A stretch of DNA of 35,360 nucleotides, from NCBI GenBank assembly GCA_013214485.1, contig JABSSF010000006.1, positions 1 through 35,360 on the forward strand. The letters run 5' to 3'. Below are positions 26,081 through 34,600 of the stretch, in pieces (within the stretch, counting starts at the first letter, position 1; every line of letters begins with the position of its first letter). Origin of the DNA: Rickettsiaceae bacterium. Lineage in GTDB: Bacteria; Pseudomonadota; Alphaproteobacteria; Rickettsiales; Rickettsiaceae. The position numbers were made by a program, and so were the translations under genes. Under the pieces are notes generated by a model. That model ran no database searches. It was not told the DNA's origin and was given only the letters and a program-made list of their open reading frames with translations.

Positions 26081-26255
26081 GGCCGGGAGATTTGTTGTTA
26101 TAAAATAGCGTCATCGTAAAGACAATGAAGAATACACTCATGACATGTTTTTTAGCTCTAAGCGATAAGAAATTACTAAAACTTATTTAAAGTAAAAAAA
26201 TTAAAAAAGTGCTTGCAAATATTTTTTAGTTTGTTATTTTTAGCATGAGGTACTT
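26081..26255 (+). repeat. Structured repeat, copy A
   Basis: GGCCGGGAG, TTGTTATAAAATA, GACAATG, CATGACATG, TTTAGCTC and the 3' part AAAAAATTAAAAAAGTGCT recur in the same order in copy B. Copy A has lost much of the stem complementarity still present in copy B, so it looks like the older or decayed version. Confidence 0.6.
26213..26240 (+). promoter_or_regulatory. Candidate promoter TTGCAA-16-TATTTT
   Basis: A TTGCAA hexamer (26213-26218) and TATTTT (26235-26240) are separated by 16 bases. Transcription from about 26247 would cover a chain of hairpins (26250-26402) with no ORF, suggesting a small RNA. This is motif matching only. Confidence 0.3.
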
Positions 26256-26319
26256 CAAGAGACACCTTCAGCCGTAGGCGATTTTCATTTAATGAAGATC
26301 GGAACTCCTAGCTATAATA

Positions 26320-26465
26320 GCCGGGAGTTCCATTGTTATAAAATAACGTTTATCGTGAAAACAATGGAGCATGACTTACGGCATGTCTTTTGAGCTCCCG
26401 GCACTTAGTTTAATAAGTATTATTAAAAAATTAATTAAGTGCCATATTTTTTGCATGACGTATCC
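26320..26465 (+). repeat. Structured repeat, copy B
   Basis: GCCGGGAG at 26320 pairs with CTCCCGGC ending at 26402, and CCATTGTT pairs with AACAATGG inside it, giving a nested hairpin. Just upstream GGAACTCC (26301-26308) can instead pair with GGAGTTCC (26324-26331), so the two foldings exclude each other. The 3' part (ATTAATTAAGTGCC) matches copy A. Confidence 0.65.
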
Positions 26466-26620
26466 AATAGTAAAGCTGAAATATAATAGCTTGTTTCTTG
26501 AAAATTTATCTTGTTATTGAGTTTTTGTTTAGTTTTTTATATTTAGTATGATTTGGGTTTGCAAGATATTTTTTAGCTGAAGAAGATACAATCCAGAGCA
26601 AAAAGTATGTAATGAAATCA

Positions 26621-26657
26621 ACTGGATCACCACACTGACAAGCCCACTCGTGATGAC
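26621..26657. repeat. Degenerate short palindromic repeat
   Basis: CTGGATCACCACACTGACAA ... ACTCGTGATGACG, with ATCAC/GTGAT complementary ends, resembles the common Rickettsiales palindrome of the form CTGGATTGCCACG...TCGCAATGACG. Recognition is from memory and the copy is diverged. Confidence 0.35.
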
Positions 26658-26739
26658 GTTTTCCCTTTTTCAAGTTATTTGACTATATATTAATAAATTT
26701 AATAAAATATAAGAATTAGGATTGAAAGAGAATTTAAAA

Positions 26740-27375
26740 TCAAGATAGGAATTGTAAGTTTTTCACCTTGCTAGCTATATTTTTTGTAGCTTTTTCATGA
26801 TTAGTTTCATTATTAATATTAACTAGGACTAATCTACCTTTACCAAAACCAAAATCATTTTTAAAATCATATACAGCTCCCATAACTATCAGTTCATGTC
26901 TAACAATTAAATCTTGATATTTTTGCATGGCAAGTGCTACTTGGTTATTAACATTTTCGATAATTGCATTTTTAATGTTAGTTTCTTGTAGCTGTAAATT
27001 AGCAAGTTCGTGATCTATTGAGTCAATATTAGTTGTTTTTCCTGATAATTTAGCATCAATAGCTCCGCAGCCTGAATGGCCAATAATTAATAGAAAGGGG
27101 GTTTTTAATACTCGAATGCCAAAATCCACAGAACCTTCATTATTTTTGAGCTGATTACCGATATTACGTACAGCAAAAACTGCATTTTGTGGGGTTGTAG
27201 CAAAAGATTTCATTTGTACTCTGGAATCAGAGCATTTTAAAACAGTGACTTTTGGAGTTTGTACATCACGAAAACTATCAAAATAAGATTCATCATGTGC
27301 TTTAGCAAAATCTGTATTTGTATTAAAAAGATCATTCAAGAAAGCAATAAAATTTTTATTAGCTGGTACACTCAT
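26740..27375 (-). CDS. Beta-class carbonic anhydrase
   Basis: This 211-residue enzyme interconverts CO2 and bicarbonate. The zinc-site motifs are intact: CSDSR (Cys48, with the Asp50-Arg52 dyad) and HSGCGAIDA (His100 and Cys103). The AVRNIGN segment near residue 70 and the length are normal for bacterial beta-CAs. It is cytosolic with no signal peptide. It reads away from the tRNA gene, towards the repeat-rich border. A half copy of the palindromic element lies directly upstream of its start. No Shine-Dalgarno sequence is obvious. Confidence 0.93.
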   Translation of the reverse strand: MSVPANKNFIAFLNDLFNTNTDFAKAHDESYFDSFRDVQTPKVTVLKCSDSRVQMKSFATTPQNAVFAVRNIGNQLKNNEGSVDFGIRVLKTPFLLIIGHSGCGAIDAKLSGKTTNIDSIDHELANLQLQETNIKNAIIENVNNQVALAMQKYQDLIVRHELIVMGAVYDFKNDFGFGKGRLVLVNINNETNHEKATKNIASKVKNLQFLS

Positions 27376-27392
27376 AATATTATTTATTATTA

Positions 27393-27433
27393 AACTTAAA
27401 AATTTGGTTTTTCATTATTTTTGAGTATATATC
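27393..27433 (-). repeat. Half copy of the 165-bp palindromic element (5)
   Basis: AACTTAAAAATTTGG, TTTTTCATT and GAGTATAT match the reverse complement of the left arm of the full elements (ATGAAAAACCCAGATTTTTAAGTTTG). Only this arm is present. It lies between the carbonic anhydrase start and the tRNA-Ala gene. Confidence 0.6.
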
Positions 27434-27443
27434 ACAAACAGCC

Positions 27444-27519
27444 TGGTGGAGCCAGGCGGAATCGAACCGCCGACCTTTTGAATGCCATTCAAACGCTCTA
27501 CCAACTGAGCTATGACCCC
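27444..27519 (-). tRNA. tRNA-Ala(GGC)
   Basis: The reverse strand folds as a complete tRNA: acceptor GGGGTCA/TGGCTCC (with two G-T pairs), D-arm AGCTCAGTTGGTAGAGC, anticodon stem TTTGA/TCAAA with loop ATGGCAT (anticodon GGC) and T-arm GGCGGTTCGATTCCGCC. Discriminator A and an encoded CCA end (27444-27446) follow. It decodes Ala GCC/GCU codons. It is a possible integration site, but no second copy of its 3' end is visible in the window. Confidence 0.96.
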
Positions 27520-27617
27520 AATTTATTTTGACTTGCTGCAGATTATAAACAAATTCTCTATATTTTTCAAGTAACATAAGAAAACATGCACGGCCAAAAC
27601 ATGGATTCAGGTTTAAG

Positions 27618-27646
27618 TTGACGGTCTTTAATAAAACGGATAAAGT
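27618..27646 (+). promoter_or_regulatory. Candidate promoter for TPR gene
   Basis: TTGACG (27618-27623) and TAAAGT (27641-27646) are separated by 17 bases, ending 9 bases before the first possible start of the TPR protein. Confidence 0.35.
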
Positions 27647-27684
27647 TAAGCTAATTGAGTTCTGAATTAAATAATGATATAACC

Positions 27685-28017
27685 ATGTATCAAACCCACT
27701 ATAATAAAGCGTTAACTTTAATGAAGTCAGGCAAAAATGAAGAAGCAATTATAGAATTTGATCAAGCTATAAAACTTGCTCCAGAGCGTGTTGGTGCTTA
27801 CTTTAATAAAGGAATGGCTTTAATGGAATTAGACAAAAATGAAAAGGCAATAAAGGTGTTTGATCAAGCTATAAAGATTAATTCAGATTATGCTCCTGCA
27901 TATTATGGTATATCAAAAGCATTAGATAAATTGGGAAAACATGAGAAATCTATGCAATATTATGATAAAGCATTAGAATTAAATCCAAGCCTTTTAAAAA
28001 AGCCATTTATATACTAA
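27685..28017 (+). CDS. TPR repeat protein
   Basis: This small protein is made almost entirely of three tetratricopeptide repeats (HYNKALTLMKSGKNEEAIIEFDQAIKLAP; AYFNKGMALMELDKNEKAIKVFDQAIKIN; AYYGISKALDKLGKHEKSMQYYDKALELNP), each with the usual Gly/Ala/Pro positions. It is a protein-binding scaffold; the partner is unknown. The track ORF starts at TTG 27655, ten codons earlier; ATG 27685 is also possible and neither has a clear Shine-Dalgarno. There is no signal peptide. It is monocistronic, divergent from the tRNA. Confidence 0.85.
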   Translation: MYQTHYNKALTLMKSGKNEEAIIEFDQAIKLAPERVGAYFNKGMALMELDKNEKAIKVFDQAIKINSDYAPAYYGISKALDKLGKHEKSMQYYDKALELNPSLLKKPFIY

Positions 28018-28086
28018 ATTAAAAGAATATTATATTTATATTTTTACCAATACATCTCTTTTGAAACTCAATTTTCCTAATTGCCA

Positions 28087-28167
28087 GCTACAAGTAGAAT
28101 TATTGAAACTACTCTAATAACAAAAACGCTTAAAAAGTAAATATTGCGATATTAATCTTTTTTCAAG
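28087..28167 (+). pseudogene. Remnant of 33-aa membrane peptide gene
   Basis: The sequence GCTACAAGTAGAATTATTGA through AAAACGCTTAAAAAGTAA and its 3' flank (GATATTAATC, TTTTTTCAAG) closely parallels 28502-28578. The reading frame (ATSRIIETTLITKTLKK then stop) is preserved over the 3' half only, with a TAA just upstream, so the 5' part is lost. Confidence 0.6.
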
Positions 28168-28209
28168 TTGATTGACTATAACCACAAACCTCATGTTATT
28201 ATCTTATGG

Positions 28210-28376
28210 TATACCGAAGGTGAATGAAAACCCAGATTTTTAAGTTTGAAAATTAAACCATTATCTTCATTGAAAAACACTTCCGTATCGCGCAAATATG
28301 CAAGAGTTTTTAAATTTGATTCTGTCTCAATTATTCTTTCTTAAAAAAAACAGGCTTTTTATTCACCTTCGGTATA
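28210..28376 (+). repeat. Palindromic element copy 4 (intergenic)
   Basis: Perfect 16-bp terminal inverted repeats TATACCGAAGGTGAAT/ATTCACCTTCGGTATA bound a 167-bp element whose interior matches copies 1 and 3 (TTTTTAAGTTTGAAAAT, CCATTATCTTCATT, CACTTCCGTATCGC, ATATGCAAGAG). Its tips differ from the other copies but in a compensated way, so the pairing is conserved. Confidence 0.9.
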
Positions 28377-28383
28377 TTGTTAG

Positions 28384-28412
28384 TTGACAGAGTAATATAG
28401 CAGGAGTACCAT
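28384..28412 (+). promoter_or_regulatory. Candidate promoter for small membrane peptide
   Basis: TTGACA (28384-28389) is a perfect -35 box; TACCAT lies 17 bases on (28407-28412). It begins 8 bases after palindromic copy 4 and 42 bases before the small ORF. Confidence 0.4.
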
Positions 28413-28453
28413 ATTATTATAAGGTAATATTTTTATTAAAGAGAGAGGTTATC

Positions 28454-28555
28454 ATGGATGCATCATTATACACATTACAAGGGGCAATGGTGGGAATACT
28501 TGTTACAAGTATAATTATTGAAATTGTTTTGATAACAAAAACACTTAAAAAGTAA
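28454..28555 (+). CDS. Small single-pass membrane peptide, 33 aa
   Basis: The ORF is too short for the track. A GAGAGAGG Shine-Dalgarno (28441-28448) precedes ATG 28454 by 5 bases. The peptide MDASLYTLQGAMVGILVTSI... has one hydrophobic helix (about residues 11-27) and a basic tail ending KTLKK. A TTGACA promoter lies upstream, and a decayed duplicate of its 3' half lies 400 bases earlier, which supports a real, duplicated gene. The layout resembles small membrane proteins or type I toxins; no antisense antitoxin RNA was identified, so no function is assigned. Confidence 0.6.
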   Translation: MDASLYTLQGAMVGILVTSIIIEIVLITKTLKK

Positions 28556-28575
28556 ATTTTGTGATATTAATTTTT

Positions 28576-29475
28576 TCAAGTTTTTATTCCACGTAAATAA
28601 TCAGTAGCAAGCATTTCTTTTTTACCACTAGGCTTAACAGATTTAACATGTAAAATTCCCTTGCCGCATGCTATATCAAATTTATCATTAATTATTGTTC
28701 CAGCTATATAATCATGGGTATCGTTACTATAATCTGCTGTAGTAATTTGTAAATTTTTGCCTTGATGTTTAAAAAACACTCCAGGCCAAGGCTGCATCCC
28801 TCGTATCTTGCAATCAATTTTATACGCGTCTTCTTGCCAATCTATTTCGCATTCTTCTTTTGTTAGTTTATGAGCATAGATTGTCTCTACCTTATTATCT
28901 TGTGGTGTTCTTGGTAAATTATCAATATTATCTAAAGTTTTTAGTAATAATTTTGCTCCTATTTTAGCACATTTATCATGTAACTCTAATACTGTCATAT
29001 GTGAACTTATAGAAAGATCTTCTTGCAATATTATGTCTCCAGTATCAAGACCTGCATCCATCTGCATAATACAGACAGCAGTTTCTTTGTCACCATTAAT
29101 AATTGTGCGCTGGAGCGGTGCGGCACCGCGATATTTTGGTAATTTTGAAGGGTGAATATTAAGGCAACCATATTTTTTAGCATCTAGAATATTTTGTGGA
29201 ATGATAAAACCATAAGCAGCTACAACTATTACATCTGCTTCTATTGAGTTAATTAATTCGGCTTGATCTAAGCTTTTTAAGCTAGTAGGAGTATATATGT
29301 CAATACCATATTCGATGGCTTTTTCGTGGATCGGAGATTTAATTACCTGCATCTTCCGTCCTTTCGGCTTTGGTTTTGCAGTAAATATGGCAACTATTTG
29401 ATGATTTTTAGCATTATTTAGTTCTTCTAGTGCTGGCACTGCAAATTCTGGTGTGCCCATGAAAATTATCTTCAT
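28576..29475 (-). CDS. fmt: Methionyl-tRNA formyltransferase
   Basis: This 299-residue enzyme formylates Met-tRNA for translation initiation using 10-formyl-THF. The N-terminal MGTPEFAVP motif, catalytic Asn106 and His108 in NIHPSKLPKYRGAAP, and Asp144 in MDAGLDTGDI are all present. The C-terminal OB-like tRNA-binding domain follows (GMQPWPGVFF). Its length is close to the usual 310-315. It lies downstream of def on the same strand, the common def-fmt pairing. A half palindromic element sits in the 110-base gap between them. Confidence 0.97.
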   Translation of the reverse strand: MKIIFMGTPEFAVPALEELNNAKNHQIVAIFTAKPKPKGRKMQVIKSPIHEKAIEYGIDIYTPTSLKSLDQAELINSIEADVIVVAAYGFIIPQNILDAKKYGCLNIHPSKLPKYRGAAPLQRTIINGDKETAVCIMQMDAGLDTGDIILQEDLSISSHMTVLELHDKCAKIGAKLLLKTLDNIDNLPRTPQDNKVETIYAHKLTKEECEIDWQEDAYKIDCKIRGMQPWPGVFFKHQGKNLQITTADYSNDTHDYIAGTIINDKFDIACGKGILHVKSVKPSGKKEMLATDYLRGIKT

Positions 29476-29490
29476 TATAGTTTTTTATTA

Positions 29491-29534
29491 ATTTTCAAAC
29501 TTAAAAAATCTAAGGTTTCATTTGTTTTGAGTAT
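29491..29534 (-). repeat. Half copy of the 165-bp palindromic element (6)
   Basis: ATTTTCAAACTTAAAAAATC, TAAGGTTTCATTTG and TTTTGAGTATAT match one arm of the full elements in reverse orientation, ending in a diverged tip. It lies between def and fmt, 16 bases upstream of the fmt start. Confidence 0.7.
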
Positions 29535-29585
29535 ATATCTAAAGCACATGAGAATCCAGCTGAGGTAAAATAAAAATAAACTAAT

Positions 29586-30107
29586 TTAAGCAATCCTTTT
29601 CTTTAACTTTTTTAATTTACGTAATGCGACATCTTTTTTCATAGAAGATAAATAATCGATTGCTAATTTACCGTTTAAATGATCCATTTCATGTTGTACT
29701 ACTCTAGCAAGCCATCCTTTAGCTTCAAGTTCTTGAATTTGCTTATTACAATCCATATACTTTACTTTTACTTCCTTACTACGTTCTACAGAAATTCTTA
29801 TTCCAGGTAATGATAAACATCCTTCATCAGCAGTTACCATTTCCTTTGAACGTTCTATAATTTCAGGATTTATCATCTTAATTGGATAAAACCCTTCTGG
29901 TCTTTCAAAATCATCATTATCATGAAGATTCATAACTAATATTCTTTGGGAAATCCCAATTTGCGGTGCAGCAAGGCCCACATCACTTCCCATAGTTTCT
30001 ACCATATCATCAATTAATTTAAGTAATTGATCATTGATTGTTTCAACTTCCTGAGCTACTTTTCTTAGTATAGGATTTGGTTCTGTCAATATTGTAAGTT
30101 TTGCCAT
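29586..30107 (-). CDS. def: Peptide deformylase
   Basis: This 173-residue enzyme removes the N-formyl group from nascent proteins. The three family motifs are intact: GLAAPQ (44-49), EGCLSLPG with metal ligand Cys97, and QHEMDHLNG (His139 and His143 as ligands, Glu140 catalytic). It is upstream of fmt, with which it is functionally paired. No strong Shine-Dalgarno is visible before the ATG. Confidence 0.97.
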   Translation of the reverse strand: MAKLTILTEPNPILRKVAQEVETINDQLLKLIDDMVETMGSDVGLAAPQIGISQRILVMNLHDNDDFERPEGFYPIKMINPEIIERSKEMVTADEGCLSLPGIRISVERSKEVKVKYMDCNKQIQELEAKGWLARVVQHEMDHLNGKLAIDYLSSMKKDVALRKLKKLKKRIA

Positions 30108-30221
30108 AATAATAGAATAATTTTAAATCTCTTAATTAATTTATAGTATTATATCATAACTATCTTTGTATTTCTAGTGTTCGGTTGAATTAATATTTAA
30201 TATAAAAAATATAATTGCTAC

Positions 30222-31628
30222 TTAAAAACTTATACCTTTGCTAAATTTGTTTTGATAAACTATTGATTCTGTACGATATCTAGATTGTAGGTAATTTAAA
30301 AAATTACTATTTTTTAAATAGGTTTTGATGAGTTGATTATTTAAACAATGTTTCATATACAATCTACTGTTAGCAAATGTTTTATTATGTCGCTGAATTT
30401 TATGTTGTTTTTTCATTAGTGTTAAATCTGCTCTTATTTGATCTATATAGTGATATTGACATTTATTAAATATTTTTTTAGAAATATCTAAAATATTACG
30501 TTCTTGGCGAAATAAACTAAGTATATCTCTATCTTTCATGATATTTAGTTGTTTTATCATTTTAATATCTCGATATAATTCATTAATGAAATTATTATTT
30601 TTATTGTAAACTCTAACTACTTTGTTAACATGATTAACTCTGCTTAAGGAATTAATATCTCGTACTTTGAGCAATTTTTTATCAGCAACAGTACGACAAA
30701 ATTCAAATTCTTCTTGTAATACCTGTAAATATTCCTCTGTAGTTTTAGCCTTATCTCTTCTATTACCAAAAATTTCTAATTTATTTAGCTTTTCAGCTAC
30801 CTTAAAATCTTGTTGTAGTATGTAGCCGAAATATTTATTATTTTCTAATTGAGAATAAGTTAAATTCTGCCACCATTTTGGATTATTGATATTATTATAT
30901 ATATTGATTGCTAGATTTCTTTTATCTTCTCTATCTACATTATATTCATAACCAGATTCAGTAAATTCAGCGCTTTTGGCAATAATATCAAAACAGCTTT
31001 TAGTAATTTTTCCTTGGTGTGAATGAATTAAATCTTTTTGGTCAATTTGATTTTGTTGCAATATAAAAATATCTCGTACTATTGTTTCGTGTAACTTAGC
31101 TCTGTTTGGATGTTGCGTCATTTTCAAATAAACTCGCTGATTATGATATCTCATATTAAGCTTTTGTTTATTTATATCAAATGCTGTTTGCTTATCTTGG
31201 TAAATATTTTCTACCTCCTTAAATATTTTTTCACTAATACCATTTTTATTTGCAGTGAAAATCCTTTCTTTAAACATCTGTCCGTGTGGCGAGTTATTAA
31301 TATAATCTATAACTGAGCTAACAACTATATCTTGATATAAAGCATCTTTACTATCTAAAAACTCATGCTTAGCTGGGTTTTGCAAATTTTCTTGGCTAAA
31401 AATACTTTCTTTTAATTTTGTTATAAGCCTACTATTACGCCGAATAGTTTGTTTATCATAATGCAGAGCTTGGCTTTTTCCTTGCCAAAATATTGTTTTT
31501 TCTAATGGATCTTTTAACTTAAATTCTTGGAATGATAACATTGAAGGTTTGAAATCGTCTCCAGGGGATTTGTTAATAATTCGTCTGATTTTTTCTATAG
31601 ATACGTGACCTGGTAATTTACTTGCCAT
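30222..31628 (-). CDS. Hypothetical protein linked to relaxase, 468 aa
   Basis: The function is not recognised. The protein is strongly basic and rich in Lys, Asn, Ile and Gln, largely helical by pattern, with no membrane segment, signal peptide or nucleotide-binding motif. Its ATG lies 3 bases after the relaxase stop, so it is almost certainly co-translated. Basic composition and coupling suggest a DNA-associated relaxosome accessory or a translocated protein; both are inference. The N-terminus has a compact PGHVSIEKIRRIINKSPGDDF segment that could be used for profile searches. Confidence 0.7.
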   Translation of the reverse strand: MASKLPGHVSIEKIRRIINKSPGDDFKPSMLSFQEFKLKDPLEKTIFWQGKSQALHYDKQTIRRNSRLITKLKESIFSQENLQNPAKHEFLDSKDALYQDIVVSSVIDYINNSPHGQMFKERIFTANKNGISEKIFKEVENIYQDKQTAFDINKQKLNMRYHNQRVYLKMTQHPNRAKLHETIVRDIFILQQNQIDQKDLIHSHQGKITKSCFDIIAKSAEFTESGYEYNVDREDKRNLAINIYNNINNPKWWQNLTYSQLENNKYFGYILQQDFKVAEKLNKLEIFGNRRDKAKTTEEYLQVLQEEFEFCRTVADKKLLKVRDINSLSRVNHVNKVVRVYNKNNNFINELYRDIKMIKQLNIMKDRDILSLFRQERNILDISKKIFNKCQYHYIDQIRADLTLMKKQHKIQRHNKTFANSRLYMKHCLNNQLIKTYLKNSNFLNYLQSRYRTESIVYQNKFSKGISF

Positions 31629-31631
31629 ATG

Positions 31632-34600
31632 CTAGTTCTCAGGTAATAATAATTCATCACTATTTACTATAGAAGCAAAACCAATATGGTTGTTGATTTT
31701 GTTAATTTCATGTAATGTTACTTTGGCTGCTTTTTTACTACCAGAATTGTTATCGTACCAAATTGCCACCTTATGTTCTTTAAAGTTTTTCCAATCTACT
31801 TTTTCTGCGTTTTGCACTCCACCACTCCAGGAAATAATATTATATTCAGGTAATACGTTAACAATTTTCTTTGCAACATTATTTTCAGGTACAATTAAAT
31901 TAACCTTATCATTATCAATTAATTGATCTTTATTATAAACTAAAATTTTAGGTTTGTATTCTATGGTTTCAGGGGTAGGGTCGGTTAAGCTATTTTTTAC
32001 TTCTTTAGTTATTATTTCTATAGCTTCTCTAATAGAACAATTTCTTGCTTCTTTTACTAATAAATAAATATTACCTCTTTCTTTATTGTTAAAATCATAC
32101 CATAAGCCGTTGGTTAAGTTCATTATTAGACTACCACATCTAATATGAAATCCTTCTTTTTTGATTTCATTTTTAGGATTAATCTTAGGGGCATACTTAA
32201 GAAATATCTTTTCAAAATCAGTTTCTTTTATCCCTACACTCATATTCATAAAATTATGTTTTGTTTCTGCTTCTTTAATCATAGTTTCCTCCAATTTTAA
32301 ACTTGATTTATTAAAATATTTATTCTTTTTTCCTATATAATTGATAAAATTTTGTTCAGATTTAGCAGGTGACATTTTTTCTAATGTTTCTATTTCAGCT
32401 ATTAAATTACGTTCTAAATTAGAGTCATTAAATTGTTTTAATTTTTGTTGATTATCGGCTAAATTTTCAGTAAATTTTTGATATTGTAATAATTTTTTAC
32501 CTAAGCCCTGATAATTGCTAAGTTGTAAAAATTGATTTTTATTAAAATCAAATAACCTAGAAAAACTATTGCCTTTTAAATTACCAAGTAGATAAGGATT
32601 TTTTGCAACCATTTCAGCAGCCATAAATTTGCCATTATACCGTACTAAATTAGACCAATTATCTAAAATATGTTTAGTAGAATTTTTATAAATTTGTTCT
32701 AAATATACTGGTAATAATTTCTGCTGATAGTCTTTAGTAGCGGTAATTATTTCTGTTAATTTATGCTTTTCTTGTAAGCAATTATCTAAATTTTGTAATA
32801 ATTTTTCTAGATGTAATTCATAGCCAGCTATTTCTTTAAGTAATGATTTATAACTTTGTTGAATTTTGTATTTATCTAATGTTTTTATAGCTTTAACTAA
32901 TTCTTGAAAATTATGGCTGTATTTGGCTAAATAGCTGGTCTTTTCCTGAACTAAATAGTGGCTTTTGCCTGCATGTTTTTCTAATGTTGCATAATTTAAA
33001 GAAAGCCTGATTATCTGTTGTTCATATAAATTATAATTTTTTAATATTTTCCTAGCATTTAATCTACGCTGTTGTTGTTGTTTAAATTCATGCCATAATT
33101 TATTTTCAATTATCTCAGTATCAGAATTACCTAAGTTTTCTATTTGCCATTTACGTTGATTGATTTCTTTGGTTAATTTAATTACTTCATTATTTGCAGT
33201 AATATATTCTTTAATTACTTTATAATTACATTCTTTGAGATAGTCGGAAGTGAAATTATTATTAATTTTACGTGAAATACTAATATTTAGGGCTATTAAA
33301 TCTAAAGTTTCTTGAGTGGTTTTAGCTTTAATGGAATAATATCTTCTAGCTAAATTATTATTTAAATCTAATCTATTATAGATATTATCATGTAGTTCTT
33401 TAATATTTGCATAGAATTTTACTTTTTCCCGATGCCGAGTCATCATTACGTTAAATGCTTCAAAACCAATTTGCTTTTCGTAGACTACAAAATTTTGATC
33501 TACTGTTACCCCTTGTAATTTATGAGCAGTTAAAGCATAACCATAATCTAATATTTTTCTATCATAATTAGCAGTATTGATATTTACTATTTTTTTGCTA
33601 TGATCTGCTTTAGTAAATAATACTTTGATTGTAGCATTGCCGTAATCATCTTGTGGCTTTATCGATAATATGGTGCCAACTTCGCCATTAAATATACCTA
33701 AGTCATTTAAGTTGCTAGTAACTACTATTTGTTCATTTTCACAAATATTTATATATTTACCGCCAGTATTGATAAGGTATTCAGTATCTTTAATAACACC
33801 TATATTTTTTAGTTTCTCTCTAACAGCTAAGTTAATTTTTCGAGCCATTTTATTAGTAAAAGTACAGATAGTTAGACTTCTTGTTGTTGCTAAATCTTTA
33901 ATGTTTAAGTTTTTGGCTTTCATAATATAACTATTGATGTAATCATTGAGTAATTTGTGATGTAGCTCATTTTGATTTGCTGTTATTTCTATGGAGTTAT
34001 CTTTTTGATATATTTCTAAAGCTTTTTTCACGTGAAAATTCCCTAGAAATATAGTAGCTTTACGATGTTCTTTATTTAATTGTCTTTTACTTTCTGATAA
34101 TTTGACTGCTCCGCATATTTCTAGTGCTTTTTGAAAAGCTCCTGCAAATCCAACGGCTGTAAGTTGATTATTATCACCAACGAGGATAATTTTTGCTTCA
34201 GCTTTAATAGCTTCTGATAGTAAGTAATCCATGTTACTAAGTTCTGTCATTGAAGCTTCGTCAATGATAATGGCGTGCTTGTTAGTTAGTTTTGTAGTGT
34301 TGTTAAGATATTCATTTTTTTGATAATAATCTGCTTGTAATTCTAGAGTGAATTTTTGTTGATTTTCCAGCAGCCATTTCTTACGCCATAAGCTGGCATT
34401 TTTTGTTTCGATATTAGTAGCTTTGAAAAGTTGTAATGCAGCACTACTACTAGGAGCTACGCCAATGATTTTGTAATTTGCTTTCTTGTATTGCTTAACG
34501 ATTTCTTGCATTACGAAAGTTTTTCCTGCTCCTGGGATACCATGTAATATTGCAATATCTTGACCATTGACAATATCTAAAACGGCTTTTTTTTGTGCTA

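Larger units (their letters stand above)
25893..26739. other. Gene-free, repeat-rich region
   Basis: No ORF of useful size is present on either strand. The region holds an orphan Shine-Dalgarno-like GAGAGGAA (about 26034), two related hairpin-rich repeats (26081 and 26320), a candidate promoter between them (26213-26240), and a degenerate short palindrome (26621-26657). It forms the border between the conjugation cluster and housekeeping genes. Confidence 0.6.
28018..28453. other. Intergenic region with gene remnant and full palindromic element
   Basis: This stretch contains a decayed 3' copy of the small membrane peptide gene (28087-28167), palindromic element copy 4 (28210-28376) and a TTGACA promoter before the intact small gene. 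No other gene is visible. Confidence 0.65.

Noticed and set aside
26081-26465. CRISPR array
   Set aside because: Only two diverged, long, self-complementary units with unequal spacing; no short direct repeats with regular spacers and no cas genes.
27444-27519. tRNA-Ala as attachment site of the element
   Set aside because: No second copy of the tRNA 3' end was found in the window, and the carbonic anhydrase gene lies between the tRNA and the tra cluster; no integrase gene is visible.
27380-27748. 122-residue minus-strand ORF across the tRNA
   Set aside because: It runs through the tRNA-Ala gene, a half palindromic element and the TPR gene on the other strand; a chance open frame.
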